DNA of 64,000 nt, from the NCBI RefSeq assembly GCF_026339955.1, contig NZ_JAPEPW010000006.1:1-64000 (forward strand), in the 5' to 3' direction. The DNA is from Streptomyces sp. NBC_01549 (GTDB lineage Bacteria > Actinomycetota > Actinomycetes > Streptomycetales > Streptomycetaceae). The notes beneath the pieces are model-generated. The model saw nothing but the letters and a program-made list of their open reading frames with translations. It had not been told where the DNA came from and made no database searches. The translations under genes and the position numbers were made by a program. Below, piece by piece: positions 1 to 8,366 of this stretch; position 1 is the first letter of the stretch, and the number at the start of each line of letters is the position of its first letter.

Positions 1-108
1 CACCCGGTGATCGGCCGTCAGGACGACGGCACCTGCCCCGGCCACCGCCAGCACCACCGCACACACCACGGCCGCATACCGCCGTCTCACTCGTGCAGCC
101 ACGCCCAC
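1..108 (-). CDS. N-terminus of a membrane-anchored or exported protein, cut by the window edge
   Basis: Reading leftwards from a GTG at 108 gives 36 codons that run off the window. The peptide starts with a basic stretch (ARVRRRY) followed by about 20 hydrophobic residues rich in Ala and Val, which is a signal anchor or first transmembrane helix. An in-frame TGA lies two codons upstream of this GTG, so the start must be at 108, 102 or 90. A GAGGCG purine run just upstream could serve as ribosome binding site. It follows the repeat protein on the same strand after 43 bases, so the two may be cotranscribed. The family cannot be told from this much sequence; sensor kinases often start like this. 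Confidence 0.5.
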   Translation of the reverse strand, partial: MGVAARVRRRYAAVVCAVVLAVAGAGAVVLTADHRV

Positions 109-151
109 GCCTCAGGGGCGCGGGCATGGCCGCCTGCCCCGGCTGCCAGGA

Positions 152-697
152 CTAGGGACTCTTGGCCGACGTGGCGGTCACGGTCGGCGGCGCCGTCGCC
201 GTCTTCAACGAGCTCGGCTTCGGCGAATTCTTCCTGCTCTTCGACGGCGACGGCTTGGGCGAATACTTCCTGCTCTTCGACGGCGACGGCTTCGGCGAAT
301 GCTTGCTGCTCTTCGACGGCGACGGCTTCGGCGAATACTTCCTGCTCTTCGACGGCGACGGCTTCGGCGAATGCTTGCTGCTCTTCGACGGCGACGGCTT
401 CGGCGAACGCTTGTCGGTCTTCGACGGCGACGGCTTCGGCGAACGCTTGCTGCTCTTCGACGGCGACGGCTTCGGCGAACGCTTGTCGGTCTTCGACGGC
501 GACGGCTTCGGCGAATGCTTGTCGGTCTTCGACGGCGATACCGATGCCGATGGTGTCGCCGCGGGTGCGGCCGGGTGCTGCTGAGACCCGGTGGCCGCTA
601 CCGCGATACCGCCCGCTGCTCCCCCGGACAGCAGGACCGCTGTCAGAGTTCCCACGGCGAAGGTGCGCCCCCAGTGGCTGCGGATTGTGTCATTCAT
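152..697 (-). CDS. Secreted Ser/Pro/Lys repeat protein
   Basis: A 181-residue protein. Residues 1-35 form a signal peptide: a polar start with Arg, then a Leu/Val/Gly/Ala-rich core ending near AVAATG. The rest is almost entirely a 12-residue repeat of the form SPKPSPSKxxKx, about nine units, followed by a Thr/Ala/Pro-rich tail. The repeat is strongly basic and proline-rich, so it should be extended and could cross the peptidoglycan or bind teichoic acid or nucleic acid; the SPK motif recalls histone-tail-like repeats. The ATG at 697 is preceded by GGGAGAA. No LPXTG anchor or enzymatic domain is visible. The function is not known. Confidence 0.65.
   Translation of the reverse strand: MNDTIRSHWGRTFAVGTLTAVLLSGGAAGGIAVAATGSQQHPAAPAATPSASVSPSKTDKHSPKPSPSKTDKRSPKPSPSKSSKRSPKPSPSKTDKRSPKPSPSKSSKHSPKPSPSKSRKYSPKPSPSKSSKHSPKPSPSKSRKYSPKPSPSKSRKNSPKPSSLKTATAPPTVTATSAKSP
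216..539 (-). repeat. 36-bp tandem repeat array inside the secreted repeat protein
   Basis: Nine contiguous 36-bp units without spacers, each encoding one 12-residue SPKPSPSKxxKx unit. Units differ mainly at the two variable residues (TD, SS or SR) and the last residue (H, R, Y or N), and alternate in a pattern suggesting duplication of two-unit blocks. Confidence 0.85.
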
Positions 698-1293
698 GAT
701 GTTCTCCCATCTTGAACAACTGCCCCATTGGTCACTGCCGGCCTCAACCGAGGTTAGGTCGGCGCCCCCCGATCGGCGACCCGAGCAAACCGGTTCGCAC
801 CTTCAACAGAAGTGACCCATACCTGCCGCGGCAGCACGCCGGGCACCACGGCCCTGCGCAGCACCGTGAACGCGTGGGAAAACAGCCGCCGGACCAGCAG
901 CCGCAGCCCCCGACCCACTGACAGGACAGGCTCGTTGAGGCACAGCGGCCATCAACAACCACGCCCGGCACAGTACCCGCCCGCCGGACTCACCGTGCAG
1001 GATCAGCCAGGACGGCCAGGCCAATCCCAGCCCCCACCACCTCCCGCACCAGCACAGTGATCACCTCGAGATCCCGGCTGACACCACCGAGCGCCCGGAC
1101 AGCCAGCAGGACTTCCTCAAGCCGCCACTCCCCCAGCCCAGGCCGCCCAACTCCAGCCCGGTGCCGACGTACAGACCCCATGCCGCCGGGCACCCCTGGG
1201 ATCCGGTCCGAGAGGTGTCCGGAACAAGAGACCGCGGAAGGCCACGGGCGTAGTGCGCAGGGTCCGTCTTCCGCGCCGCTGTGGGCGGCACGC
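698..1293. other. Intergenic stretch with one weak small ORF
   Basis: Between the repeat protein and the E1 gene there is no convincing gene. The best candidate is a minus-strand 63-codon frame from ATG 1181 to TGA 990. Its product ends in a hydrophobic C-terminal half with motifs such as LLAVRALGGVSRDLEVITV. Third-position GC of this frame is clearly lower than in neighbouring genes, so it may be a remnant. Other frames here read as random Pro/Arg-rich peptides. Confidence 0.35.
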
Positions 1294-4041
1294 TCAGTGG
1301 AAGGCCGACAGCACGAGATCCTTTTGTTCGCCGGCGTGCCGGCGGGCAGAGCCCACGGCCGGGGCCGACGCCTGCGGCCGGCTGACGCATGCGACGGGAC
1401 GGCCCGCCAGCCGGTGCATACGGGGCCCCACGAAGGACCATGCCCCTTGGTTCTCCGGCTCCTCCTGCACCCACCGCACCTCGGCCCCGGCCGTAAAACG
1501 GGCAAGTTCTGCACCGAGCTCCTCCGTCGGGAACGGGTAGAGACGCTCCACGCGGACGATCGCGGTGTCCGACAGGTCGGCGCTGCGCCGATGGGCGTCC
1601 AGGTCGTAGAAGACCTTGCCCGAGCACACCAGCACGCGCCTGATCCGGGCGGTGTCCGCCGTCTCATCCGGTATGACCGCACGGAACGCGCCCGTGGTGA
1701 GCTCCGTCAGCCCGGAGGTAGCCGCCTTCGAGCGCAGCATCGACTTCGGCGTAAAGACGACCAGTGGCCTTCTACGCTCGCTGAGCGCTTGCTGCCTGAG
1801 CAGATGGAAGTAGTTGCCCGGCAGGGAGGGCATGGCGACGGTCATGTTCCCCTGCGCACAGAGCTGGAGGAACCGCTCGATCCTGCCGGAGGAGTGATCG
1901 GGCCCCTGCCCTTCCAGGCCGTGCGGCAGCAACAGCGTCACCCCGGAGCGCTGGCCCCATTTCTGTTCGGACGACGCGATGTACTCGTCGATCACGGCCT
2001 GCGCCCCGTTGGCGAAGTCGCCGAACTGGGCCTCCCACAGCACCAGAGCGTCGGGCCGTGCCAGTGAGTAGCCGTACTCGAAGCCCAGCGCTCCCAGTTC
2101 GGACAGCATCGAGTCATAGGGTGCGAAGCCGGCCGCCACCGAGCCGACGGAGCTCAGCGGCGTGTGCTCCGCGCCGGTGCGCCGGTCGGTGAGCACAGCG
2201 TGCCGTTGGCCGAACGTGCCACGGCGGGAGTCCTGCCCGGCCAGCCGCACCGCAACCCCGTCCAACAACAGGGAGCCGATGGCCAGGGTCTCCGCGGTGG
2301 CCCAGTCGATCGTTCCCGTATCCAGCATCGTGGTGCGCCTCTGGAGCTGCGGAAGCACGCGCGCGTGCACGGTGAAACCTCCCGGCACAGCGGTCTGGGA
2401 AGCAATCACGTGCCGGGCGGCGGCCTCCGTGATCGCGGTCGCCGCCCCGGGGGCGACCGCTTGCTGAGCGTCCACGGGGTTCACAGGCTTCGGGGAAGGA
2501 GGCACCGGCAGCCCCCGGGTCTGGGTGAAGGCCCGCTCGAGGTGCCCCTTATAGTCCCGCAAGGCGCCTTCCACCTGCCGCTCGGCGATGTCCCCCCGGC
2601 GCAGGAGCGCCTCGGCGTACAGCCCCCGCACCGAAGCCCTGGCGTCGATGCGGTCGTACATCGCCGGCTGCGTGATGGAGGGATCATCGACCTCGCTGTG
2701 CCCGTGGCGCCGGTAGCAGATGAGATCGACGACGACGTCCTTGTGGAACGCCTGACGGTAATCGAACGCCAGGCGTGCGACCCGGACCACGGCCTCGGGG
2801 TCGTCTGCGTTGACGTGGAAGATGGGCGCCTGGACCGTCCGCGCCACGTCGGTGGCGTATGCGCTCGAACGGCCGTTGGCGGGCAAGGTGGTGAAACCGA
2901 GCTGGTTGTTGATGACGATGTGGACCGTCCCACCGGTGCGGTAGCCGGGTAGCTGGGACATGTTCAGCGTCTCAAAGACCACGCCTTGACCGGCGAACGC
3001 GGCATCGCCGTGGACGGCGATCGGCAGGACGGGGAAGGCTTCGCCACCGTCCGCGGCCCCGTCCTGCTTGGCGCGCACCACCCCCTGGGCCACCGGCCCC
3101 ACAAGCTCCAGATGCGAGGGATTCGCCACCACACACACGGCGATCGAACGGCCGTCCAGAGCACGGTAGGTCCCTTCCGCACCCAGGTGGTACTTCACAT
3201 CACCCGACCCCTGGACCGACCGCACATCCGCCGCATCCTCGAACTCACCGAAAATCTCCGCATACGACTTGCCGATGATGTTGGCCAGAACATTCAGCCG
3301 CCCCCGGTGCGCCATACCGATGACAGCCTCCCCCACCCCCTGCCCGATAGCACGCACCAGCAGCGCGTCCAGCAGCACCACCGCCGCCTCACCGCCCTCG
3401 AGCGAATAGCGCTTGTGGCCCACATACTTCGTCTGCAGAAACGTCTCGAACGCCTCCGCCGCACCCAGCCGGTAGAGAATCTGCAGTTGCTCGCCCACAT
3501 CCGGCCCCACCCGCGGCGACTCGACCCGCTGCTGCACCCACCGACGTTCCCGCGAGCTGTGAATATGCATGTACTCGCTGCCCACGCTCCCGCAGTAAAA
3601 CTCGCGCAGCGCAGCCAGCACCTCACGAAGAGTCATTGCGGCCCGCCCGGCAAACCCGTCCACGACGAACTCCGTATCCAGATCCCCCTCCCCCAGCCCG
3701 AACGTCGCGACATCAAGCTCCGCATCCCCCGGCGCTCGCCCCACCCCGAGCGGATCCGTCTCAGCGACCAGATGCCCCCGCACCCGGTACGCGTCGATCA
3801 GCGCCGCAACACGCACCGCCCTGACCGCCGCGTCCTGCCCAATCTCCCCCGCCAACCCCTCACCACCCGCCGGCCGGCGGGCCGCGGGCACCGACGAACC
3901 GAAGAACTCCCTCCACGTCACCTCCACCGAGCCGGGATCCCGCAAATACCGCTCATACTGCTCATCCACAAGCCACTCATTGATACCGAAACCCAGCCCG
4001 TCAAACCCCGGCTGCCCGGCACGTGATCGCGACGCCACCAT
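1294..4041 (-). CDS. 2-oxoglutarate dehydrogenase E1 component, E1-only form
   Basis: A 915-residue thiamine-diphosphate enzyme that would decarboxylate 2-oxoglutarate and pass succinyl to lipoate in the TCA cycle. Residues 15-48 match the N-terminal helix of SucA/Kgd (FGINEWLVDEQYERYL, DPGSVEVTWREFF). The E1 core then follows, with GMAHRGRLNVLAN (about 242), NPSHLE (307), HGDAAFAGQG (344) and NNQLGF (378), the last two belonging to ThDP/Mg binding. The C-terminus ends normally after QEEPENQGAW. Actinobacterial Kgd is usually about 1200-1270 residues because an E2 succinyltransferase domain sits between the N-terminal helix and E1. Here the join is direct, as in E. coli SucA. ATG 4041 has AAGAAGG upstream. 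It needs an E2 in trans, or acts as a 2-oxoglutarate decarboxylase or carboligase. Probably a second copy beside a full-length Kgd elsewhere. Confidence 0.9.
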   Translation of the reverse strand: MVASRSRAGQPGFDGLGFGINEWLVDEQYERYLRDPGSVEVTWREFFGSSVPAARRPAGGEGLAGEIGQDAAVRAVRVAALIDAYRVRGHLVAETDPLGVGRAPGDAELDVATFGLGEGDLDTEFVVDGFAGRAAMTLREVLAALREFYCGSVGSEYMHIHSSRERRWVQQRVESPRVGPDVGEQLQILYRLGAAEAFETFLQTKYVGHKRYSLEGGEAAVVLLDALLVRAIGQGVGEAVIGMAHRGRLNVLANIIGKSYAEIFGEFEDAADVRSVQGSGDVKYHLGAEGTYRALDGRSIAVCVVANPSHLELVGPVAQGVVRAKQDGAADGGEAFPVLPIAVHGDAAFAGQGVVFETLNMSQLPGYRTGGTVHIVINNQLGFTTLPANGRSSAYATDVARTVQAPIFHVNADDPEAVVRVARLAFDYRQAFHKDVVVDLICYRRHGHSEVDDPSITQPAMYDRIDARASVRGLYAEALLRRGDIAERQVEGALRDYKGHLERAFTQTRGLPVPPSPKPVNPVDAQQAVAPGAATAITEAAARHVIASQTAVPGGFTVHARVLPQLQRRTTMLDTGTIDWATAETLAIGSLLLDGVAVRLAGQDSRRGTFGQRHAVLTDRRTGAEHTPLSSVGSVAAGFAPYDSMLSELGALGFEYGYSLARPDALVLWEAQFGDFANGAQAVIDEYIASSEQKWGQRSGVTLLLPHGLEGQGPDHSSGRIERFLQLCAQGNMTVAMPSLPGNYFHLLRQQALSERRRPLVVFTPKSMLRSKAATSGLTELTTGAFRAVIPDETADTARIRRVLVCSGKVFYDLDAHRRSADLSDTAIVRVERLYPFPTEELGAELARFTAGAEVRWVQEEPENQGAWSFVGPRMHRLAGRPVACVSRPQASAPAVGSARRHAGEQKDLVLSAFH

Positions 4042-4353
4042 GGCGATCGCCTTCTTCCCTCACTCAAAACCACCCAAGACCGACACAACCAGCCAATCAG
4101 CTATGTCCCACCGCCCACGCTAAGACATCAACCAAACCGACCAACCCCCCCCACCACGCCATAACACCCACACATCGAGACACCTCCACACCAACACCAC
4201 CCCCACATGAAAAGCTCCCTCCCCAACCCCCGCGGACAACCACCCGCACCCCGAACCCACCGACGCCGCGACCCCGGCCCGGAGAAGAGCCATGCCCGAG
4301 CCATACAGCACCGGCACCACTGACCTCACACACGAACAGACAGGGCAACACAC
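4042..4353. other. Intergenic region with strong strand skew
   Basis: No gene is supported. The plus strand is rich in C and A and nearly free of G over long runs. This region should hold the promoter of the E1 gene (leftward) and the leader of the DUF6884 gene (rightward). The same skew continues through the DUF6884 gene to about 5110. Confidence 0.5.
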
Positions 4354-4809
4354 ATGACAGCCAACGACCCTCACGACTGCTACCGGCCAGAACTCATCGT
4401 CATCCCATGCGGCAGCCGCAAACTGGACCACCGCGCACCGGCCGGAGACCTCTACACCGGCTCCTACCACCGCGCCTGCCGCACAACAGCCGACGCACTA
4501 CAACCCGACCGGCTGCTCATCCTCTCCGCACGCCATGGCCTGCTCGACCTCGACGACGTCATCGACCCCTACGACACCCCCCACGGCACCAACGATGCCA
4601 TCACACCCCAAACTCTCCTCGCACAAGCCACCACCCGAAGCATCCTCCACCTCGACCCCGTCATCGCCCTCGGCAGCGCACACCACACCAGCCTCGTCCG
4701 CACGCTCTGGCCCTACGCCCACGCACCCCTCACCGGAACACGCGGCATGGGCGAACAAATGGCCCGACTCGCCCAACTGCGCAAGAAATACATCCCGCAA
4801 CACACGTAA
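4354..4809 (+). CDS. DUF6884 family protein
   Basis: A 151-residue protein opening with the DUF6884 signature: IVIPCGSRKLDHRAPAGDLY, then GSYHRACR, LILSARHGLLDLDDVIDPYD, and a final GMGEQMARLAQL segment. The family is found in actinomycetes and their phages and plasmids. The conserved PCGSxKL and SAxxGLL motifs resemble those of proteins associated with nucleotide or tRNA base modification, but no activity is established to my knowledge. Codon choice is extremely C-ended with many ACx and CAx codons, unlike flanking genes, which suggests transfer from a skewed replicon. ATG 4354 follows a purine-poor leader with no clear Shine-Dalgarno sequence, so translation may be weak or leaderless. Confidence 0.75.
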   Translation: MTANDPHDCYRPELIVIPCGSRKLDHRAPAGDLYTGSYHRACRTTADALQPDRLLILSARHGLLDLDDVIDPYDTPHGTNDAITPQTLLAQATTRSILHLDPVIALGSAHHTSLVRTLWPYAHAPLTGTRGMGEQMARLAQLRKKYIPQHT

Positions 4810-5119
4810 CGCCCCACGCCGCAACCCGAAAACAACCCCACCCCAGCCACGGCACCAGTACCAGCCCTGCGCAGCACAGCTGCACGGCAGCGCTGGTGGC
4901 GGGCGGCGGTGCAGCGCAGCGACGGCGGACCGACAGCAACGCAGCCACCTGCCAGCAAGCGACTCCGCGACACGGCCGGCGTCCCCCACGACCGCGCCAC
5001 GCAACGCCAGACGCCGGGACGGACCACCCCGCCCCGGCCACAGCACCCACCATCACCCCAGAAGCACAACAGGTCCGCTCCGAACACCCGGAGCGGACCC
5101 GTCACTAACGAGGAACCGT
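4810..5119. other. Intergenic region between convergent genes
   Basis: No gene is supported between the DUF6884 stop and the transporter stop. The C/A skew of the plus strand persists, and the only clear structure is the hairpin at 5072-5099. Confidence 0.5.
5072..5099. terminator. Perfect hairpin between convergent genes
   Basis: Arms GGTCCGCTCCG and CGGAGCGGACC pair perfectly over 11 bp around a 6-base loop. It lies 20 bases beyond the stop of the leftward transporter gene and 260 bases beyond the rightward DUF6884 stop. It could terminate transcription from both sides, as U-tract-free hairpins commonly do in Streptomyces. Confidence 0.75.
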
Positions 5120-6523
5120 TCACCCCTCCTCATGCACCAGCGTCAGATCAAAGGCATCCTCACCCGCCGCATCAAGAGTGAGCGAAGCCGCCCGGGCCGG
5201 ATACCCCGCAGCCACAACCGTGTAACGGTCCGCCTCAAGGCCCGTAAAGACATACGAACCATCCTCAGCAGTAACCGCCACACCCACAACATCACCGGCC
5301 AAATCCAAAACAGTCACACGCGCCTCCGAAACCGGACGCCCGCCACCAGAACTCCCGCGGACGGTGCCCCTGAGCACGGGCGCCGCGCCAAGTTGCGCCT
5401 CCAGCTCGACGGGCCGTCGGCGCGCGTGCTTAGCAACGGACCAGCCGCGTAGGTGCCCGGCGGCGTGGTGCAGGGAGCGGCTGACCACCACCACCCAGGC
5501 GATGACCACCAGCACATAGAGCACGACAGCCACCCATACGAACAACTGCGAACCGGTCCGCGCCGCGAGAGCGCTGGTGGCCGTCACATAAGCGCCCACC
5601 GGAAAGATGAAAGACCACCACGTGGGCGCGAAGGACAGCCCGCTCCGAACCGTCCGTACGGTCAGCCCCGCGGCGAGCACCAGCCACAACATGGCGAAGC
5701 CCCACACCGCAACTCCCCCCAGCAATGCGGCGACCGCCGCACCCCGCGCGTAGGTCGCAGCCAGCACGCCCGGCGCGACCCCGGCCAGCGCCCCGAGCGC
5801 CGTCACCGCCTGGCCCAACGCCCCCAGGCCGATCCACACCGTGGGCACCACCGTTGCGGGAGGTATGTCGTGGTGCACCAGGCGGCCGTAGATCATGGCC
5901 AGCACCAGCAGCGCCGCAACGAAGCCAAGCCCGAGCATCGCGTAGCAGCCCAGCAGCAGAGCGAGCCGCAGTTGCCCGGCCGGTGCATGGGGCACAAGCA
6001 GCGCGCCCGTCGCGGCGGAGACCATCGGCGGCACCACCGGCAACAGCCAGCCGCCGAACGCCGCGTCCGGCGCGAAGCGGTGCCGGGTGACCATCAGATA
6101 CGGCACCATGCACGCTGTGACCAGACCGAGCACGGTACCAAACGACCACAGCACCCAGTCCACACCCAGCGCTGCCTCAAACCCGATCAGCCGCCGGCCC
6201 AGCAACAGCGTGCCCGCGCCCACCGTGAGCAGCGCCACCGGCGGCGCACCGAAGAACTGGGCCGCCACCGGATCGGCCGCGTGTACCCGCAGCGCCCGCT
6301 GCCTCAGGTAAGCGACAGCCAGCAGGATCAACAGCAGCGCGGCACCCACCCACACCACCACGGCGAAAGTCCGCAGCCCGGAACAGCTCCGGGGCAGCGT
6401 GACCGCCGCATTGGCAACGATGCCCGTACCCATCACACCCGCGAACCAACTCGGACCGAACACCGCACGCGGCGTTGCGTCTGCAGCAGGCGGCAAAGGA
6501 CGAGCAGACCAAGACGAATTCAT
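5120..6523 (-). CDS. TDT/SLAC1-family transporter fused to a carboxypeptidase-regulatory-like domain
   Basis: A 467-residue protein. Residues 15-355 hold about ten transmembrane helices starting with FGPSWFAGVMGTGIVANA, the entry motif of the tellurite-resistance/dicarboxylate transporter (TDT) family, whose members move C4-dicarboxylates, sulfite or other anions. After a basic linker (AKHARRRPVE), residues 381-467 form an extracytoplasmic-type beta-sandwich: LRGTVRG, VSEARVTVLD, TAEDGSYVFTGLEADRYTV. That is the carboxypeptidase regulatory-like (transthyretin-like) pattern. ATG 6523 (MNSSWSARP) is preferred over a GTG at 6556 because the extra 11 residues do not resemble the family. The gene is monocistronic and ends at a strong hairpin. 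Substrate unknown. Confidence 0.8.
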   Translation of the reverse strand: MNSSWSARPLPPAADATPRAVFGPSWFAGVMGTGIVANAAVTLPRSCSGLRTFAVVVWVGAALLLILLAVAYLRQRALRVHAADPVAAQFFGAPPVALLTVGAGTLLLGRRLIGFEAALGVDWVLWSFGTVLGLVTACMVPYLMVTRHRFAPDAAFGGWLLPVVPPMVSAATGALLVPHAPAGQLRLALLLGCYAMLGLGFVAALLVLAMIYGRLVHHDIPPATVVPTVWIGLGALGQAVTALGALAGVAPGVLAATYARGAAVAALLGGVAVWGFAMLWLVLAAGLTVRTVRSGLSFAPTWWSFIFPVGAYVTATSALAARTGSQLFVWVAVVLYVLVVIAWVVVVSRSLHHAAGHLRGWSVAKHARRRPVELEAQLGAAPVLRGTVRGSSGGGRPVSEARVTVLDLAGDVVGVAVTAEDGSYVFTGLEADRYTVVAAGYPARAASLTLDAAGEDAFDLTLVHEEG

Positions 6524-7257
6524 GGCCCCCAACCTATGGCCGGGCCGGAGCAGCACTGGCGATCATGTCCAGATGCGAGGGCCTCAGAGCACATACCGAG
6601 CGACCGCCACGGTGCGGTAAGCCCAAGGACCGACCCAGCCCGCCACAACCACCCACCACCCACGCTGGGAAGGCACCCCGCCCCGCTGGACGCCGATTTC
6701 AAGCCCGACGCATTCGGGCATCGGGCAGTGTGGAATGGCCCCGAACAGCGCTTCGAAATGAGGCTGTGCACCGGCCGGGCATCTGCACACCGCAGCCCAT
6801 CGGGTGCGGCAGCCGGGTGACCCCGGAGACGCTGTAGGAGATGTGGAACTTCCGTCCGATCGGCATGCGTACCCTCGCAGGGGTCCACACCTGGTCGCCC
6901 GTCCAGCCGTACGCGGCCGGCCGCTCCTCCAGCCAGACGGTGAGTCTGGCCTGCGGGTCGGGGGCGAGCCGACCTCTAAATCGCGAGATCAGTAAGTTGT
7001 CCAAGGTGTCGGGAAACTGCGGAGTGATGGCAGTCATGACACCGAATCCAGTGGCATGACCGCCGTCATCGCACCCCTTGAACCCAGTCGGCCGGTTGAA
7101 TCCAGCCGGTCGGTTGAACCCAGTCGGCCGGTCTTGTCATCGCCCATGGGAGCCAGCCCCAAGGCGGTCCGGCACTGTGCAGGTCCGCGTGCGGAGCGCG
7201 TCTTGACCGGTCGGGTACCGACGCGCTCCTGTCCCGCGGCAGCCGGACACGCTCCGG
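6524..7257. other. Intergenic region with a weak ORF and an 18-bp repeat
   Basis: No gene is firmly supported. A minus-strand frame from 7037 to 6699 encodes 112 residues including KFHISYSVSGVTRLPH, which looks protein-like, but I do not recognise it and its C-terminal third is Arg-rich and random. It may be a gene remnant. Three tandem 18-bp repeats lie at 7078-7131. Confidence 0.35.
7078..7131. repeat. Three tandem 18-bp repeats downstream of the GAPDH gene
   Basis: Units of the form TTGAACCCAGTCGGCCGG. The first and third are identical and the middle one differs at four positions. They lie 127 bases past the GAPDH stop and outside any supported gene. Confidence 0.8.
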
Positions 7258-8256
7258 TCAGCGCGTGGCGAGTAGCTCGAGCGTGTCGATCACGCGGTTC
7301 GAGAAGCCCCACTCGTTGTCGTACCAGGCGACGACCTTCACGTGCCGGCCGTCGACCCGGGTGAGGGCCGAGTCGAAGATCGACGAGGCCGGATTGCCCG
7401 TGATGTCGGAGGACACGAGCGGGAAGTCCGAGTACTCGAGGATGCCGGCGAGCGGCCCGTCCGCCGCGGCGCGGTACGCGGTCAGCACGTCGTCGCGCGT
7501 CACGTCACGGGCGACGGTCGTGTTGAGCTCGACAATCGAGCCCACCGGAACCGGCACGCGGATCGAGTCGCCCGACAGCTTCCCTGCCAGGTTCGGCAGC
7601 ACGAGGCCGATAGCCTTGGCCGCGCCCGTCGTGGTCGGCACGATGTTGACGGCGGCAGCTCGGGCGCGACGGGCGTCGCGGTGCGGACCGTCCAGCAGGT
7701 TCTGCTCCTGCGTGTAGGCGTGCACCGTCGTCATGAAGCCGTGCTCAATGCCGGCGAGCTGGTCGAGTACCGCGGCCAGCGGTGCGAGCGCGTTGGTCGT
7801 GCACGAGGCGTTCGAGACGATCGTGTGCGCGGTCGGGTCGTACGTGTCGCTGTTGACCCCGAAAGCCAGCGTGACATCAGCCCCGTCCGACGGCGCGCTG
7901 ACCAGCACCTTCTTCGCGCCCGCATCGAGGTGGGCACGGGCGGCCTTGGCCGACGTGAAGCGACCGGTCGCTTCGAGGACGATGTCGACACCGAGTTCGG
8001 CCCACGGCAGCTGCGCCGGTTCACGCTCGGCGAGCACCTTGATGCGACGGCCGTCGACGACGAGGGCGTCCCCGTCGACGGTCACCGGGCGACCGAGCCG
8101 GCCGGCCGTCGTGTCGTAGGCGAGCAGTCGTGCGAGGGCAACGGGCTCCGTGAGGTCGTTGACGGCGACGACCTCGAGGGTGCTGTCGCGTTCGAGCAGT
8201 GCGCGCAGCACGTTGCGTCCGATGCGGCCGAATCCGTTGATGGCGATGCGAGTCAT
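7258..8256 (-). CDS. gap: Glyceraldehyde-3-phosphate dehydrogenase, type I
   Basis: A 332-residue enzyme that oxidises glyceraldehyde 3-phosphate to 1,3-bisphosphoglycerate with NAD+ in the cytosol. The Rossmann start is IAINGFGRIGRN. The active site is SNASCTTN with Cys152, and His179 follows in TTVHAYTQ. WYDNEWGFSNR marks the C-terminus. Translation starts at ATG 8256 with GAAGGGA upstream; the frame is open further upstream but homology begins here. A GlxA-like regulator ends 110 bases upstream on the same strand and may control this copy. Streptomyces usually carry several gap genes. The sequence is divergent from housekeeping copies in the loop after residue 180 (QNLLDGPHRDARRARAA is conserved), so activity should be normal. 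Confidence 0.93.
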   Translation of the reverse strand: MTRIAINGFGRIGRNVLRALLERDSTLEVVAVNDLTEPVALARLLAYDTTAGRLGRPVTVDGDALVVDGRRIKVLAEREPAQLPWAELGVDIVLEATGRFTSAKAARAHLDAGAKKVLVSAPSDGADVTLAFGVNSDTYDPTAHTIVSNASCTTNALAPLAAVLDQLAGIEHGFMTTVHAYTQEQNLLDGPHRDARRARAAAVNIVPTTTGAAKAIGLVLPNLAGKLSGDSIRVPVPVGSIVELNTTVARDVTRDDVLTAYRAAADGPLAGILEYSDFPLVSSDITGNPASSIFDSALTRVDGRHVKVVAWYDNEWGFSNRVIDTLELLATR

Positions 8257-8366
8257 AAGTGCTGTCCCTTCGGTTCGCCACCAAGGCTCGCCCGCGGCAG
8301 TCACCGGCGACAGTGGCGGGATCGCCACGGTTCAAAAGGATCGCGCCAGGTGCGCCGTTGGCGGGG

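Noticed and set aside
216..539. CRISPR-like regular 36-bp repetition
   Set aside because: The units are contiguous with no unique spacers, and they translate as one protein repeat behind a signal peptide.
1294..4041. Reading the E1 gene as a truncated, non-functional Kgd
   Set aside because: The missing part is a discrete E2 domain, while the N-terminal helix and complete E1 with all ThDP motifs and a normal C-terminus remain.
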